This document shows, piece after piece, positions 8,153 to 17,432 of a DNA stretch of 64,000 nucleotides (position 1 is its first letter; each line of letters opens with the position of its first letter). Under the pieces are notes generated by a model. It had not been told where the DNA came from. It ran no database searches and was given only the letters and a program-made list of their open reading frames with translations. The position numbers were made by a program, and so were the translations under genes. Origin of the DNA: an uncultured Clostridia bacterium (GTDB lineage: Bacteria; Bacillota; Clostridia; Oscillospirales; Ruminococcaceae); NCBI GenBank assembly GCA_944387885.1, contig CALXGR010000001.1, positions 88,044 through 152,043 on the forward strand, written 5' to 3'.

Positions 8153-8214
8153 GTTAGTATATGCTAACCTTTTGCTCAAAAAAGAGCAACGGCTTGTAAT
8201 TAGCCATTGCTAAC
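8153..8214. promoter_or_regulatory. Paired palindromic operators before the ABC exporter operon
   Basis: Two matching palindromes are present: GTTAG-TATATG-CTAAC (8153-8168) and ATTAG-CCATTG-CTAAC (8199-8214), both TTAG-N6-CTAA and 46 bases apart. On the minus strand the first overlaps a TATACT -10-like element. A third inverted repeat, TTGCTC-N6-GAGCAA (8172-8189), lies between them. The composition recalls DtxR/IdeR-type metal boxes, and feoAB is the adjacent operon. The regulator itself is not in the window. Confidence 0.6.
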
Positions 8215-8272
8215 CATTGAAGAATACCGGATTTTTCACAAAAAGTCAAGAGGGCAACTGTTATTGTTTTTC

Positions 8273-8308
8273 AAAAAAAGAACGGGGAAGGATTCCTTCT
8301 CCGTTCTT
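8273..8308 (-). terminator. Terminator after feoAB
   Basis: The stem AAGAACGGGGAAGG/CCTTCTCCGTTCTT is followed on the minus strand by a run of T. It separates feoAB from the ABC exporter operon. Confidence 0.88.
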
Positions 8309-8317
8309 TTTATTCTA

Positions 8318-10660
8318 TTACCAGAAAAGCAGGCCCAAGCGGTAGACCAGGAAGGCCATGACCCAGGCCAGGGCGGTCTGTCCTACCACCATGGCGACAG
8401 CCCATTTTCCGCCCAGCTCCCGTTTTACCGAGGCAATGGCTGCCACGCAGGGAGTATACAGAAGGCAGAACACCAGCAGGCTGGCTGCTGCGGCCTGGCT
8501 GAGGGTATTCTGAAGGGCAGCAGTGGAGCCGAACAGGATGCTCAGGGTGGAGACCACGCTCTCCTTGGCCATGAATCCGGAGAGGAGCGCCGTGGAAACA
8601 CGCCAGTCTCCGAAGCCCAAGGGTGCAAGAGCAGGAGCGATCCACCCTGCCAGGGCTGCCAGAATACTCTGGGAGGAATCGGCCACCACGTTCATCCTCA
8701 TATCAAAGGTCTGGAGGAACCAAATCAGAACGGTGGCCAGGAAGATAACGGTAAAGGCTCGCTGCAAAAAGTCCTTGGCCTTTTCCCAAAGCAGCTGTGC
8801 CACATTCCGGGCTCCCGGCAGGCGGTAGTTGGGCAGTTCCATTACAAAGGGAACCGGCTCCCCCTTGAACTGAGTGTTCTTGAGGATAAGCGCTGCCAGA
8901 ATTCCGGTGAGGATTCCAAAGGCATAGAGAGCAATCATGACCAGCGCTCCCCTGCCCGGGAAAAAAGCTGCGGCAAAGAATCCGTAAATGGGCAGCTTGG
9001 CGCTGCAGCTCATGAAGGGGGTCAGGAGAATGGTCATCTTCCGGTCCCGCTGAGAGGAAAGGGTCCGGCTGGCCATGACACCCGGAACAGTGCACCCGAA
9101 GCCCATCAGCATGGGGACGATGCTCCGGCCAGAAAGCCCCAGTTTCCGGAGAAGCTGGTCCATGATAAAGGCTACCCGGGCCATGTATCCGCTGTCCTCC
9201 AGAATGGACAGGAAGAAGAACAGGGTGACGATTACCGGCAGGAAGCTAAGTACGCTGCCAACACCGCCCAGAATACCATCCACCACCAGGGAATGTACCA
9301 CCGGGTTTACATGCCAGTTCAGGAACATCTGGTGAACCATCTGGGTGAAAGCCGCTACTCCCTGCTCCATCAGTCCCTGGAGGAAGGCTCCTATCACATT
9401 GAAGGTAAGCCAGAACACCAGCGCCATGATTCCTGCAAAGGCGGGAAGTGCAGTATATTTTCCCGTAAGGATCCGGTCAATCACCTTGGAGCGGAGCCGC
9501 TCCTTGCTTTCGTGGGGCTTTACCACGGTCTGGGAACAAATCCAATGAATGTAAGCGAACCGCATGGAAGCCACGGCACTGGCCCGGTCCATCCCCTGTT
9601 CCTGCTCCATCTGGACCAGGATATGTTCCAGCAGTTCCATCTCGTTCTTGTCCAGCTTGAGCCGGGGCAGAAGGCTGGTATCCCCTTCCGCCAGCTTGCT
9701 GGCCGTGAACCGACAGGGCAGGTCTGCCCGGACTGCATGGTCCTCGATCAGGTGCATGATGGCGTGGATACATCTGTGGACGGCAGCGCCATTCTCTTCC
9801 CGGCAGAAGTCCACCCGTCCGGGGGCTTCCTGGTATTTGGCCAGGTGGACGGCATGTTCCACCAGTTCTTCAACTCCTTCTCCCTTGGCAGCGGAGATGG
9901 GTACTACCGGAACTCCCAGCAATTCCTCCAACTGGTTGATCCGGATGGCTCCCTCGTTGGCCCGGACTTCGTCCATCATGTTCAGGGCCACCACCATGGG
10001 GATATTCAGTTCCATCAGCTGTAAAGTGAGGTACAAGTTCCGTTCAATGTTGGTTGCATCCAGAATATTGATGATTCCCTTGGGCCGGTTGGTGAGAAGA
10101 AACTCCCGGGTAACGATTTCCTCGTTGCTGTAGGGGGACATGGAATAGATACCCGGCAGGTCAGTGATGAGGGTGTCCGGGTGTCCCTTGATCACGCCGT
10201 CCTTCCGGTCCACTGTCACGCCAGGGAAGTTTCCCACGTGCTGGTTGGAGCCGGTAAGCTGGTTGAACAAGGTAGTCTTGCCGCAGTTCTGGTTTCCTAC
10301 CAGGGCAAAGGTAAGGGTCGTTCCCTCCGGGAGAGGGTTTTCCTCCTTTTTGGAGTGGTACTTTCCGCTTTCGCCGTATCCGGGGTGAGGATAAAGGACC
10401 CGGCCGGAATTGCTTCCCTTCCGGGGTTCCTCCTCGCAGGGCTGGCCGATTTGAATCTGAGCGGCATCCTCCAACCGGATGGTCAGTTCATAGCCATGGA
10501 CCCGCAGTTCCACCGGGTCTCCCATAGGGGCATATTTTACCACCGTCACCTGGGCGCCCTGAATCAGGCCCATATCCAGAAGATGCTGACGAAGGGCACC
10601 GCTGCCCCCCACGGACAATATTGTTGCTGTTTTTCCTAACTGAAGCTCATTCAGTGTCAT
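8318..10660 (-). CDS. feoB: Ferrous iron transporter, FeoA-FeoB fusion
   Basis: Imports Fe(II) across the cytoplasmic membrane. Residues 1-75 are a FeoA SH3-like domain ([40 protein letters not shown]). A linker leads to the FeoB G domain, with G1 GNQNCGKTT near 122-130, [10 protein letters not shown] and [15 protein letters not shown]. The C-terminal membrane part contains two Gate-type regions, including [14 protein letters not shown] and [15 protein letters not shown]. The total of 780 residues exceeds a standalone FeoB because of the FeoA fusion. The ATG at 10658-10660 has AAGGAGAA eight bases upstream; a longer reading frame exists but lacks such a site. Rubrerythrin is divergent from it. 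Confidence 0.95.
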   Translation of the reverse strand: MTLNELQLGKTATILSVGGSGALRQHLLDMGLIQGAQVTVVKYAPMGDPVELRVHGYELTIRLEDAAQIQIGQPCEEEPRKGSNSGRVLYPHPGYGESGKYHSKKEENPLPEGTTLTFALVGNQNCGKTTLFNQLTGSNQHVGNFPGVTVDRKDGVIKGHPDTLITDLPGIYSMSPYSNEEIVTREFLLTNRPKGIINILDATNIERNLYLTLQLMELNIPMVVALNMMDEVRANEGAIRINQLEELLGVPVVPISAAKGEGVEELVEHAVHLAKYQEAPGRVDFCREENGAAVHRCIHAIMHLIEDHAVRADLPCRFTASKLAEGDTSLLPRLKLDKNEMELLEHILVQMEQEQGMDRASAVASMRFAYIHWICSQTVVKPHESKERLRSKVIDRILTGKYTALPAFAGIMALVFWLTFNVIGAFLQGLMEQGVAAFTQMVHQMFLNWHVNPVVHSLVVDGILGGVGSVLSFLPVIVTLFFFLSILEDSGYMARVAFIMDQLLRKLGLSGRSIVPMLMGFGCTVPGVMASRTLSSQRDRKMTILLTPFMSCSAKLPIYGFFAAAFFPGRGALVMIALYAFGILTGILAALILKNTQFKGEPVPFVMELPNYRLPGARNVAQLLWEKAKDFLQRAFTVIFLATVLIWFLQTFDMRMNVVADSSQSILAALAGWIAPALAPLGFGDWRVSTALLSGFMAKESVVSTLSILFGSTAALQNTLSQAAAASLLVFCLLYTPCVAAIASVKRELGGKWAVAMVVGQTALAWVMAFLVYRLGLLFW

Positions 10661-10712
10661 AGATTGGTTCTCCTTGGGCGACCTTCCGCCCGGCTGATTT
10701 TCACACAGTCCC

Positions 10713-10741
10713 ATTATACTATTTTGGATTTAGGAATACAA
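10713..10741 (-). promoter_or_regulatory. Promoter of feoAB
   Basis: On the minus strand TTGTAT (10736-10741), 17 bases and TATAAT (10713-10718) lie about 55 bases before the ATG. No clear copy of the TTAG-N6-CTAA palindrome was found here, although CCTAAA lies in the spacer. Confidence 0.75.
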
Positions 10742-10864
10742 CCGGCCTTATTTCCCCTCCGTGTAAGTTTTTCTTTACTTGAACGGAAAAGCATAAATCC
10801 TTCCTGTTCCCCCATACTATGGGTGAAGGGGCCATTTTGCCCTGTTTCAAGGAGGAGTTTTGAC

Positions 10865-11401
10865 ATGAACCAATACCAAGGAACCCAGACCCTGATCAAT
10901 CTTCAGACCGCCTTTGCCGGGGAGTCCCAGGCCAGGAACAAGTATACCTATTACGCTTCCATTGCCAAAAAGGAAGGATATGAGCAAATCGCCGCCCTGT
11001 TTCTTGAGACGGCGGACAATGAGCGGGAACACGCCAAGCTTTGGTTCCGGGAATTGGGTGGAATGGGAGATACCGCCCAAAATCTTACCGATGCCGCAGC
11101 CGGTGAAAACTACGAGTGGACGGATATGTATGCCGGGTTTGCCGATACTGCTCAGGAGGAAGGCTTCCCTGAGCTGGCTGCCAAATTCCGGATGGTGGCT
11201 CAGATCGAGAAATCCCACGAGGAGCGGTATCGGGCTCTGCTGAACAACGTGGAGACTCAGCAGGTATTCCAGCGCAGTCAGGTCAAAGTATGGGAGTGCC
11301 GGAATTGCGGGCACATTGTAGTCGGCACTCAGGCTCCTCAGGTCTGTCCCGTCTGCCAGCATCCCCAGGCATTTTTTGAGATTCGGGCCGAAAATTACTG
11401 A
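10865..11401 (+). CDS. Rubrerythrin
   Basis: Non-heme diiron peroxidase that detoxifies hydrogen peroxide in anaerobes. The 178-residue protein has a ferritin-like four-helix domain (residues 1-135) with metal-binding Glu and His in [37 protein letters not shown] and [12 protein letters not shown]-terminal rubredoxin domain carries CRNCGH and CPVCQH. The ATG at 10865 is preceded by AAGGAGG. It lies divergent from feoAB, which makes sense because iron uptake and peroxide defence are linked. A terminator follows the stop. Confidence 0.96.
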   Translation: MNQYQGTQTLINLQTAFAGESQARNKYTYYASIAKKEGYEQIAALFLETADNEREHAKLWFRELGGMGDTAQNLTDAAAGENYEWTDMYAGFADTAQEEGFPELAAKFRMVAQIEKSHEERYRALLNNVETQQVFQRSQVKVWECRNCGHIVVGTQAPQVCPVCQHPQAFFEIRAENY

Positions 11402-11417
11402 TTATTTTTTGCCGTTC

Positions 11418-11456
11418 AAGGGAGAAAGTACACTATGGTGTGCCTTCTCCCTTTTC
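11418..11456 (+). terminator. Terminator after rubrerythrin
   Basis: AAGGGAGAA (11418-11426) pairs with TTCTCCCTT (11445-11453), with an inner CAC/GTG pairing, and a T-rich tail follows. Confidence 0.8.
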
Positions 11457-11474
11457 TGTTTTCCCTGCCCTGCC

Positions 11475-11503
11475 TTTACCCCGGAGCCTAATTAAGGTAT
11501 AAT
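11475..11503 (+). promoter_or_regulatory. Promoter of brnQ
   Basis: TTTACC (11475-11480), 17 bases and TATAAT (11498-11503). The leader to the brnQ ATG is about 95 bases. No T-box or other known riboswitch core was recognised in it. Confidence 0.65.
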
Positions 11504-11603
11504 AGAAGTAATATCTTTCTGATTCATACACAGCTTGCGCTCTTTATCTCTGACAGTGTCAAGAAAAGAGAATGGATCATTCAAAATATTAAGGAGTTTC
11601 TAT

Positions 11604-12950
11604 ATGCAAAAACGCAGATTTCAGCAGCTGGTTCTGGTGGCCAGCATGCTGTTTGGAATGTTTTTTGGTGCAGGAAATCTGATCTTTCCTGTATCCATGG
11701 GTCAGCTGGCAGGCTCCAATCTCTGGTGGGCCGTGGCAGGTTTTCTGATTACCGGCGTGGGGCTTCCCCTTCTGGGTGTAGCCGCCCTGGGTGTCAGCCG
11801 TGAAGAGGGGCTTTACGACCTCAGCTGCCGGGTAAGCAAGGGATACGGACTCTTTTTCACCTGTCTGCTTTATCTCACCATCGGGCCTTTCTTCGCCATT
11901 CCCCGTTGTGCCACCGTTTCCTTTACGGTGGGCATCCAGCAGATGTTCCCCCAGGGAGAGGCCGGTGCTCTGGCCATTTTCTCCCTTGTCTTTTTTGGTG
12001 CGGTCCTCTTCTTCTCCCTTCGTCCGGGAGAAATTCTTACCTGGATCGGCAAGGTGCTGAATCCTCTTTTCCTTTGCTTTTTGGCCCTTCTGGTTCTGCG
12101 GGCCCTCACCTCACCCCTGGGGCAGGTGGCAGACATTGCTCCCTCCGGAAACTATGTCACCTCTGCCTTCTCCACCGGTCTTTTGGAAGGATACAACACC
12201 ATGGATGCCCTGGCCGGTTTGGCCTTTGGTATCGTTGTGGTCCAGGCCATCCGCCAGCAGGGAATTGAGAAACCCGGGGATGTGGCCAAAAGTACCGTTC
12301 TGGCCGGGCTGCTCAGCTCCCTGCTGATGGCCCTCATCTATCTTCTGGTTGCCCTGGTGGGCACCCAAAGCCGTGGAATGTTTGAGGCTTCCGCCAACGG
12401 CGGCGAAGCATTGGCGCTCATTGCCCGTCATTATTTTGGCGGAGCAGGCGCCCTGATTCTGGCAGCTACCGTGACTATCGCCTGTCTGAAAACCGCTGTG
12501 GGGCTTATCACCAGCTGCAGCGAGACTTTTGTCCAGCTTTTCCCCAAAGGTCCCTCCTACAAGGTATGGGCCGTTTCCTTCTGCCTCTTCTCCTTCCTGG
12601 TGGCCAACCTGGGGCTGAACACCATTCTGGACTACTCTCTGCCGGTGCTTATGTTCCTCTATCCCCTCTCCATTGTCCTGATTCTTCTTACCCTTACGGG
12701 GCACTGGTTCGGCAATCATCCCACCGTTCTCCGGTGGACCATCGGATTCAGCGGAGTGGCAGCAGTTCTTGATTTTATGAAGGCACTGCCCGCTCCCGCC
12801 CGGGCTCTTTTCCATCTGGACCCCTTCCTGGAAATCGTAGAGAAAGTTCTTCCTCTCTACTCCCTGGGCTTCGGATGGGTCTGCCCTGCTCTGATCGGGT
12901 TCTGTATCGGAATGGCTCTGCGGCATTTCCGGCGGCAGCCTCAGCTTTGA
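11604..12950 (+). CDS. brnQ: Branched-chain amino acid:cation symporter
   Basis: Imports leucine, isoleucine and valine with sodium or protons. The 448-residue protein has about 12 hydrophobic segments. The N-terminal LVLVASMLFGMFFGAGNLIFPVSMGQLAG is the strong family signature, and the IGPFFAIPRCATVSFTVGI segment also fits. The ATG at 11604 is preceded by AAGGAG seven bases upstream; an upstream in-frame start lacks an RBS. It is monocistronic, lying between its own promoter and a bidirectional terminator shared with ftsQ. Confidence 0.94.
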   Translation: MQKRRFQQLVLVASMLFGMFFGAGNLIFPVSMGQLAGSNLWWAVAGFLITGVGLPLLGVAALGVSREEGLYDLSCRVSKGYGLFFTCLLYLTIGPFFAIPRCATVSFTVGIQQMFPQGEAGALAIFSLVFFGAVLFFSLRPGEILTWIGKVLNPLFLCFLALLVLRALTSPLGQVADIAPSGNYVTSAFSTGLLEGYNTMDALAGLAFGIVVVQAIRQQGIEKPGDVAKSTVLAGLLSSLLMALIYLLVALVGTQSRGMFEASANGGEALALIARHYFGGAGALILAATVTIACLKTAVGLITSCSETFVQLFPKGPSYKVWAVSFCLFSFLVANLGLNTILDYSLPVLMFLYPLSIVLILLTLTGHWFGNHPTVLRWTIGFSGVAAVLDFMKALPAPARALFHLDPFLEIVEKVLPLYSLGFGWVCPALIGFCIGMALRHFRRQPQL

Positions 12951-12965
12951 TAGTTTTATATAGCA

Positions 12966-12999
12966 AAAACTCCCGGGGATTTCTTCCCGGGAGTTTTTT
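12966..12999. terminator. Bidirectional terminator between brnQ and ftsQ
   Basis: The perfect stem AAAACTCCCGGG/CCCGGGAGTTTT has an 8-base loop, with T tracts available on both strands. It ends both brnQ and the division cluster. Confidence 0.9.
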
Positions 13000-13001
13000 A
13001 T

Positions 13002-13949
13002 TTATTGCGGAGTATAATAAGCTTTTCCTGTGTTGGGAGAATTAGACACATCCAGAACTCCCACATCGTTTTCAGTCAGACCATCGTCCCCTTCGCTGTG
13101 GAAAATGGTCCCCACCATCTGGAATTTGTAATCCAGGTTGTTCAGGGTGCCCAGCTCGATGGTGATTCGGCCACTAATGGTGACCGTGATATTTTCCATG
13201 TCCCGCAGATCGATCTGGCTGACCCGGGTATACAGGTCTTCCTGATGAAGATATCCGGACAAGGTCTCCAAAGCCTGGGCCAATGTCTGGTTTTGAGCCT
13301 CGGTTTCGGCGTTGGCTTCCTGGTCCTCCCCTACCACCTTGGTGGCATCCAGGGAATATCCCACCTGGGGTTCTCCTCCCAGGGTAGCCTGCAGTTCAAT
13401 CAGACCGTCCGGCAGGGTATCTGTGATCCGCAGCACCCGCAGGGTCTCGCTGAGGATGGCATATCCTTCCTCCAAGGGCATATAAAGACTTTCCACTGCA
13501 GGAGTTACCTGAATCACAATGGTGGTGGGAAGGCTGTACTTTACCTCCACCTCTTCCAGGTAAGGCAGGGCAACAAGAAGTTTATCCTCCAGCTTGTTTC
13601 CGTCTACCGCAAAAAGGGCCTGCCCCGGGGTGATTTCTGTAGCCAGGGCTATATCTTCCTGGGAATAGATTCCTGTATTGGGCGGATCGCTTCCGTCAGG
13701 ATTTTCAATCCGCAGGGTCTCCACCTTAAAAATCACATCAGTGCTGAACACAATGGCCAGCAGAATCAGGAGAAGGGTCACCAGGAGAACCATCACCCGC
13801 CGGCGGATCCGGCGCATTCTTTTGATAGCCGCAGGGCTTCCGGCACGGTAGCTGACCCTCCGCCGCCGGGGTTTTCGCCGGGGAGGAGGTGCAGGTCTTT
13901 CAGGGTGCGGTGAGCCGGGTGATGCGGGATTTCGGGTGATGTGGCTCAT
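13002..13949 (-). CDS. ftsQ: Cell division protein FtsQ/DivIB
   Basis: Bitopic divisome protein that forms a complex with FtsL and FtsB/DivIC at the septum. The 315 residues comprise a basic, Pro/Arg-rich cytoplasmic tail (1-50), one membrane segment (VMVLLVTLLLILLAIVF, about 52-68), a POTRA domain starting FKVETLRIENPDG, and a FtsQ/DivIB beta domain (VALPYLEEVEVKYSLPTTIVIQVTPAVE). The C-terminus is acidic and polar. It is the last gene of the minus-strand division cluster, 28 bases after murG, and ends at a strong terminator. Confidence 0.92.
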   Translation of the reverse strand: MSHITRNPASPGSPHPERPAPPPRRKPRRRRVSYRAGSPAAIKRMRRIRRRVMVLLVTLLLILLAIVFSTDVIFKVETLRIENPDGSDPPNTGIYSQEDIALATEITPGQALFAVDGNKLEDKLLVALPYLEEVEVKYSLPTTIVIQVTPAVESLYMPLEEGYAILSETLRVLRITDTLPDGLIELQATLGGEPQVGYSLDATKVVGEDQEANAETEAQNQTLAQALETLSGYLHQEDLYTRVSQIDLRDMENITVTISGRITIELGTLNNLDYKFQMVGTIFHSEGDDGLTENDVGVLDVSNSPNTGKAYYTPQ

Positions 13950-13977
13950 GCTCCTTCCCCCCTTCCTTGCGCTTTTC

Positions 13978-15096
13978 TCAATGGTTCAGAATCTCCTTCA
14001 ATTTTCCGGTAATCAAGTCCAGGCTGTCCGGCTGGGCAAGGCTCTGGGCTTTCCGCCCCATGAGCATCAGTTCTGCCCGGTCGGCGGTAAGCTGTTCCAC
14101 TGCCTGAATCAGCTTTGCCCCTGTCAGGTCTTTTTCCTCAATGACCTGAGCGGCTCCTGCCTTTTCCAATTCCAGTGCGTTGTAATACTGGTGATTCTCT
14201 GCCACGTTGGGGCTGGGAATCAGAATTGCTGCCCGGCCTACTGCTTCCAGCTCTGCCAGGGTCAAGGCCCCTGCACGGCTGATGACCAAATCCGCCGCAG
14301 CCAGCATCTGGGGCATATCCTGGATGTATTCCTTTACCATCATCTTATCCAGGTCAAAGCCCTTTTCTTTGGCCAGGTTCCGGAACAGCTGAACGCCCCG
14401 GCTTCCGGTGGCATGAATCTGGAAAAGGCCTTTTTCCTCTTTCTGATTCCAGGCAGCCAGGTCGGCGACCACCTCATTGATTCTGCGGGCACCCAGGCTC
14501 CCCCCGAAGGAGAGAACTACCAGCTGGTCTTCAGACAGACCCAGGGTCTGACGTGCAGATTGCCGGTCCTGAGCAAAAATCTCAGGCCGGACAGGGTTCC
14601 CCACTACCATGGTTTTCTCAGGCGCTCCCAGCCGTTCCACTGCTCCGGGGACTGCCGCAAACACTACGGTGGCTCCCTTGGCCAGCAGTTTGTTGGTCAC
14701 TCCCGGGAACGCATTCTGCTCATGAATGGCAGTCTTGATTCCCATTTTAGAAGCGCAGCGGACCACCGGACCGCTCACATATCCGCCGCAGCCGATGACC
14801 AGGTCCGGCTGCACCTCTTTCATAATGGCCTTGGCCCGGGGGCCGGACAGAGCCAGATGCCAGAGTGCCTTCACATTCCGGATAATATTTTCCGGGGTCA
14901 GCCGGCGCTGGATTCCGTTTACCTCAATATGGTGGAAGGGATATCCGGCTGCGGTAACCAGGCCGTATTCCATGCCTTCCCTTCTTCCGGCAAAGTGGAT
15001 CTCTGCTCCGGGAAACTTATCCCGGATGGCTCCGGCAATGGCCAGGGCCGGATTGATATGTCCGGCGGTGCCGCCGGCTGCAATCAGTACCCGCAT
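13978..15096 (-). CDS. murG: UDP-N-acetylglucosamine:lipid I transferase
   Basis: Transfers GlcNAc from UDP-GlcNAc to lipid I, giving lipid II on the cytoplasmic membrane face. The 372 residues form a GT-B fold. The N-terminal MRVLIAAGGTAGHINPALAIAGAI is the diagnostic Gly-rich loop, the central part has FGGSLGARRINE, and the sugar-binding segment reads SRAGALTLAELEAVGRAAILIPSPNVAENHQYYNAL. It lies 12 bases downstream of ftsW and upstream of ftsQ. Confidence 0.97.
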   Translation of the reverse strand: MRVLIAAGGTAGHINPALAIAGAIRDKFPGAEIHFAGRREGMEYGLVTAAGYPFHHIEVNGIQRRLTPENIIRNVKALWHLALSGPRAKAIMKEVQPDLVIGCGGYVSGPVVRCASKMGIKTAIHEQNAFPGVTNKLLAKGATVVFAAVPGAVERLGAPEKTMVVGNPVRPEIFAQDRQSARQTLGLSEDQLVVLSFGGSLGARRINEVVADLAAWNQKEEKGLFQIHATGSRGVQLFRNLAKEKGFDLDKMMVKEYIQDMPQMLAAADLVISRAGALTLAELEAVGRAAILIPSPNVAENHQYYNALELEKAGAAQVIEEKDLTGAKLIQAVEQLTADRAELMLMGRKAQSLAQPDSLDLITGKLKEILNH

Positions 15097-15108
15097 AAAA
15101 ACTCTCCT

Positions 15109-16353
15109 TTATTGGATTTGATTTTCCGGCTGAAGCTCCCGGTGAATCTGAGCCTCCCGCCGGGCCCGTTCCTGGGCTTGGTTTCCTGCACGGCCTATAT
15201 TCAAAAGAATCCCCATTTCGCCCAAAAGAAGCACCAGACTGGTTCCGCCGTCAGAGAAGAAGGGCAGGCTGATTCCTGTGTTGGGACCGATGGAGGTAAC
15301 CACAAACAGGTTGAAAATAACCTGCCAGGCAATCTGTGCAGTAATACCGGTTGCCAGCACCACCCCGTAAATATCCGGAGCCTGAATGGCAATCATAAGG
15401 GACTGAATAATAAGCCAGGCGAACAGGCCAATGCAGATCACGGCTCCGATAAAGCCCAGCTCCTCACAGAGGACTGCAAAGATGAAGTCGTTCACGGATT
15501 CGGGAAGCCAGAGCTGTTTCTGCTTTCCGTTTCCGATTCCTACCCCGCCCAGACGCCCGGAGGCAATGGCCAGGATACTCTGCTTGGTCTGATAATGCAG
15601 CACATCCCAGTCCAGGTTAAAGGACCAGGTGGCCAATCGGGTCTCTACGTAGTCTTCCTGGGTCATCAGATAGGCGACCACGCAGATGACACCGCCCACA
15701 GCCGTAAAAATCAGCTGGAAGATATCTGCTCCGCCCACAGCGATCATGGTAAAGACAATACAGAGAACGATGATCATACCGGATTTATGGGACTGAGCCA
15801 GAAGCAGAAGCACCATGGGCCCGGCCACCAGTACCACCGGATATAAAATTCCGTAAGAATACTTTTTCAGTTCGTTCCGTTTTGCCTGGTAGATGGCTGC
15901 CACCCCCAGCATAATGGCTACCTTTGCAAACTCGGAAGGCTGGAGGGTAAAGGGAAGGTTATCCCCGTGAATCCAGCGGCGGCAGCCTGAAATAGGTTCA
16001 CAGAAAAGCGCCGCTATCATGAGGGCCACCGTGACACCGTAAATGATGAGGGCGAAGCGGCGGTAGATATGGTAGTCCAGTTTGGAGACTACCAGCATTA
16101 TCACCAGGCCGCCAACGGCCAGAATGGCCTGAGGGCGTATGTAATGGTACACATCCCCAAACCGATAATATCCGGTCACATAGCTGGCGCTGAACAGAAT
16201 GATCAGTCCGAACACCAGCAGGATAAGAAGATTCAAAAGCAAAAGGGTGGGCATTTTTCCCTGAGGACGGCGAATCAGCCGGACCAGGTCCAGGACGTGC
16301 CATCCCAGGGAACCCTGCCGGGGCAGGACCTTTGCGTTCTGTTTGGCGGCCAT
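15109..16353 (-). CDS. ftsW: SEDS-family peptidoglycan glycosyltransferase FtsW/SpoVE
   Basis: Polymerises lipid II during septation together with the cognate penicillin-binding protein, encoded in the same cluster. The 414-residue protein has about ten membrane segments. Family signatures include QPSEFAKVAIMLGVAAIYQAK, SHKSGMIIVLCIVF and FFSDGGTSLVLLLGEMGILLNIGR. The ATG at 16351-16353 is chosen because AAAGGGGGG lies just upstream; a longer frame starts 36 bases earlier. In Clostridia this position is filled by ftsW or spoVE, and sequence alone does not separate them. Confidence 0.93.
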   Translation of the reverse strand: MAAKQNAKVLPRQGSLGWHVLDLVRLIRRPQGKMPTLLLLNLLILLVFGLIILFSASYVTGYYRFGDVYHYIRPQAILAVGGLVIMLVVSKLDYHIYRRFALIIYGVTVALMIAALFCEPISGCRRWIHGDNLPFTLQPSEFAKVAIMLGVAAIYQAKRNELKKYSYGILYPVVLVAGPMVLLLLAQSHKSGMIIVLCIVFTMIAVGGADIFQLIFTAVGGVICVVAYLMTQEDYVETRLATWSFNLDWDVLHYQTKQSILAIASGRLGGVGIGNGKQKQLWLPESVNDFIFAVLCEELGFIGAVICIGLFAWLIIQSLMIAIQAPDIYGVVLATGITAQIAWQVIFNLFVVTSIGPNTGISLPFFSDGGTSLVLLLGEMGILLNIGRAGNQAQERARREAQIHRELQPENQIQ

Positions 16354-16385
16354 GCTTCTGCCCCCCTTTCTGTTTACTGTTCCTG

Positions 16386-17414
16386 TCAACTAAAGAATAC
16401 CCATACACTTGCCAGCAGTACTCCCAAAGCTGCAATACCGCTGAAGACGCTTACGATTTTCACCTCGCTCCATCCCCGCAGCTCAAAGGAATGGTGGATG
16501 GGAGTCATTTTGAAGATACGGCGGCCCACATGGTCCTTACTGAACTTTTTGGTGAATTTGAAGTAGCTCACCTGAATCACCACACAGCCTGCCTCCCAGA
16601 TGTAGACGCAGCCCAGGAGAATCAGCAGTTCCGGACGGTTGAGGCAGAAAGCCATGGAGGTGACCAAGCCCCCCAGGAACATGCTTCCCGTATCCCCCAT
16701 AAAGGTTTTGGCGGGATAGAAGTTATAAATCAGGAATCCGATAAGGGCTCCTGCCATACAGGCGGCATACACCGACAGATGATAATATCCTAATACCCCG
16801 CAGAGGAGGATATATCCCAGCATGACCACAAAGGTCACCGAGGAAGCAAGCCCGTCAATTCCGTCTGTCAGGTTGACTGCATTGACCAGGAAGATAATGA
16901 AGAGGAATGCAATGGGATAGAAGATCCAGCCCAGGTCCACCAGCCCCATTCCCGGCAGGGAAATAGCGGTGGTCAGGGTGCCGTTCAGGGTCAGCCCCCC
17001 CAGCAGCACCAGAGTAACTACCACCTGGCCGATGATCTTCTGCCAGACCCCCAGACCCAGGTTCTGTTTCTTGACCACCTTGATGTAGTCATCCACAAAG
17101 CCGATCAGTCCGAACCCAAAGGCACTGAACATGCAGAGAATCAACCCCATGTCCTGGCTGGTGCCGAACATCTGGGGGCGGCTGAAAATCAGGGTGGTGA
17201 ATACCACGCCCAATGCAATGGTGCTGGACAGGATAAAGCAGATCCCTCCCATGGTGGGGGTCCCCTGCTTATTCTGGTGCCACTTGGGGCCGTTGGTCAT
17301 CTTGATGGTCTGGCCAAACTTCAGTTTGTGGAGGAAAGGCACCAGAAAATGACCGATGAGGGCGGAGAGCAAAAAGGCAATCATTGCCCCCACCATCAGC
17401 ATATACCGTTCCAT
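16386..17414 (-). CDS. mraY: Phospho-N-acetylmuramoyl-pentapeptide transferase
   Basis: Integral membrane enzyme that attaches phospho-MurNAc-pentapeptide to undecaprenyl phosphate, giving lipid I. The 342 residues make about ten membrane segments. Catalytic motifs are visible: FVDDYIKVVKKQNLGL (the DDxxK type), NAVNLTDGIDGLASSV, FMGDTGSMFLGG, and the HHSFE segment (MTPIHHSFELRGWSE). It lies between murF and ftsW; murD, often present here, is absent. Confidence 0.97.
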   Translation of the reverse strand: MERYMLMVGAMIAFLLSALIGHFLVPFLHKLKFGQTIKMTNGPKWHQNKQGTPTMGGICFILSSTIALGVVFTTLIFSRPQMFGTSQDMGLILCMFSAFGFGLIGFVDDYIKVVKKQNLGLGVWQKIIGQVVVTLVLLGGLTLNGTLTTAISLPGMGLVDLGWIFYPIAFLFIIFLVNAVNLTDGIDGLASSVTFVVMLGYILLCGVLGYYHLSVYAACMAGALIGFLIYNFYPAKTFMGDTGSMFLGGLVTSMAFCLNRPELLILLGCVYIWEAGCVVIQVSYFKFTKKFSKDHVGRRIFKMTPIHHSFELRGWSEVKIVSVFSGIAALGVLLASVWVFFS

Positions 17415-17432
17415 ACGAATACTCCTTCTCTC

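Noticed and set aside
8207..10024. Long open frame on the plus strand opposite feoB (about 600 codons).
   Set aside because: It is antisense to a clear FeoB gene, has low-complexity His/Gln/Gly-rich translation and no RBS. It is a GC-driven shadow.
11504..11603. Possible regulatory leader (T-box or attenuator) before brnQ, with TGACAGTGTCA and a CTCTTT...AAAAGAG pairing.
   Set aside because: The dyad is too tight to form a hairpin loop, no T-box core sequence is present and there is no terminator. Treated as an ordinary leader.
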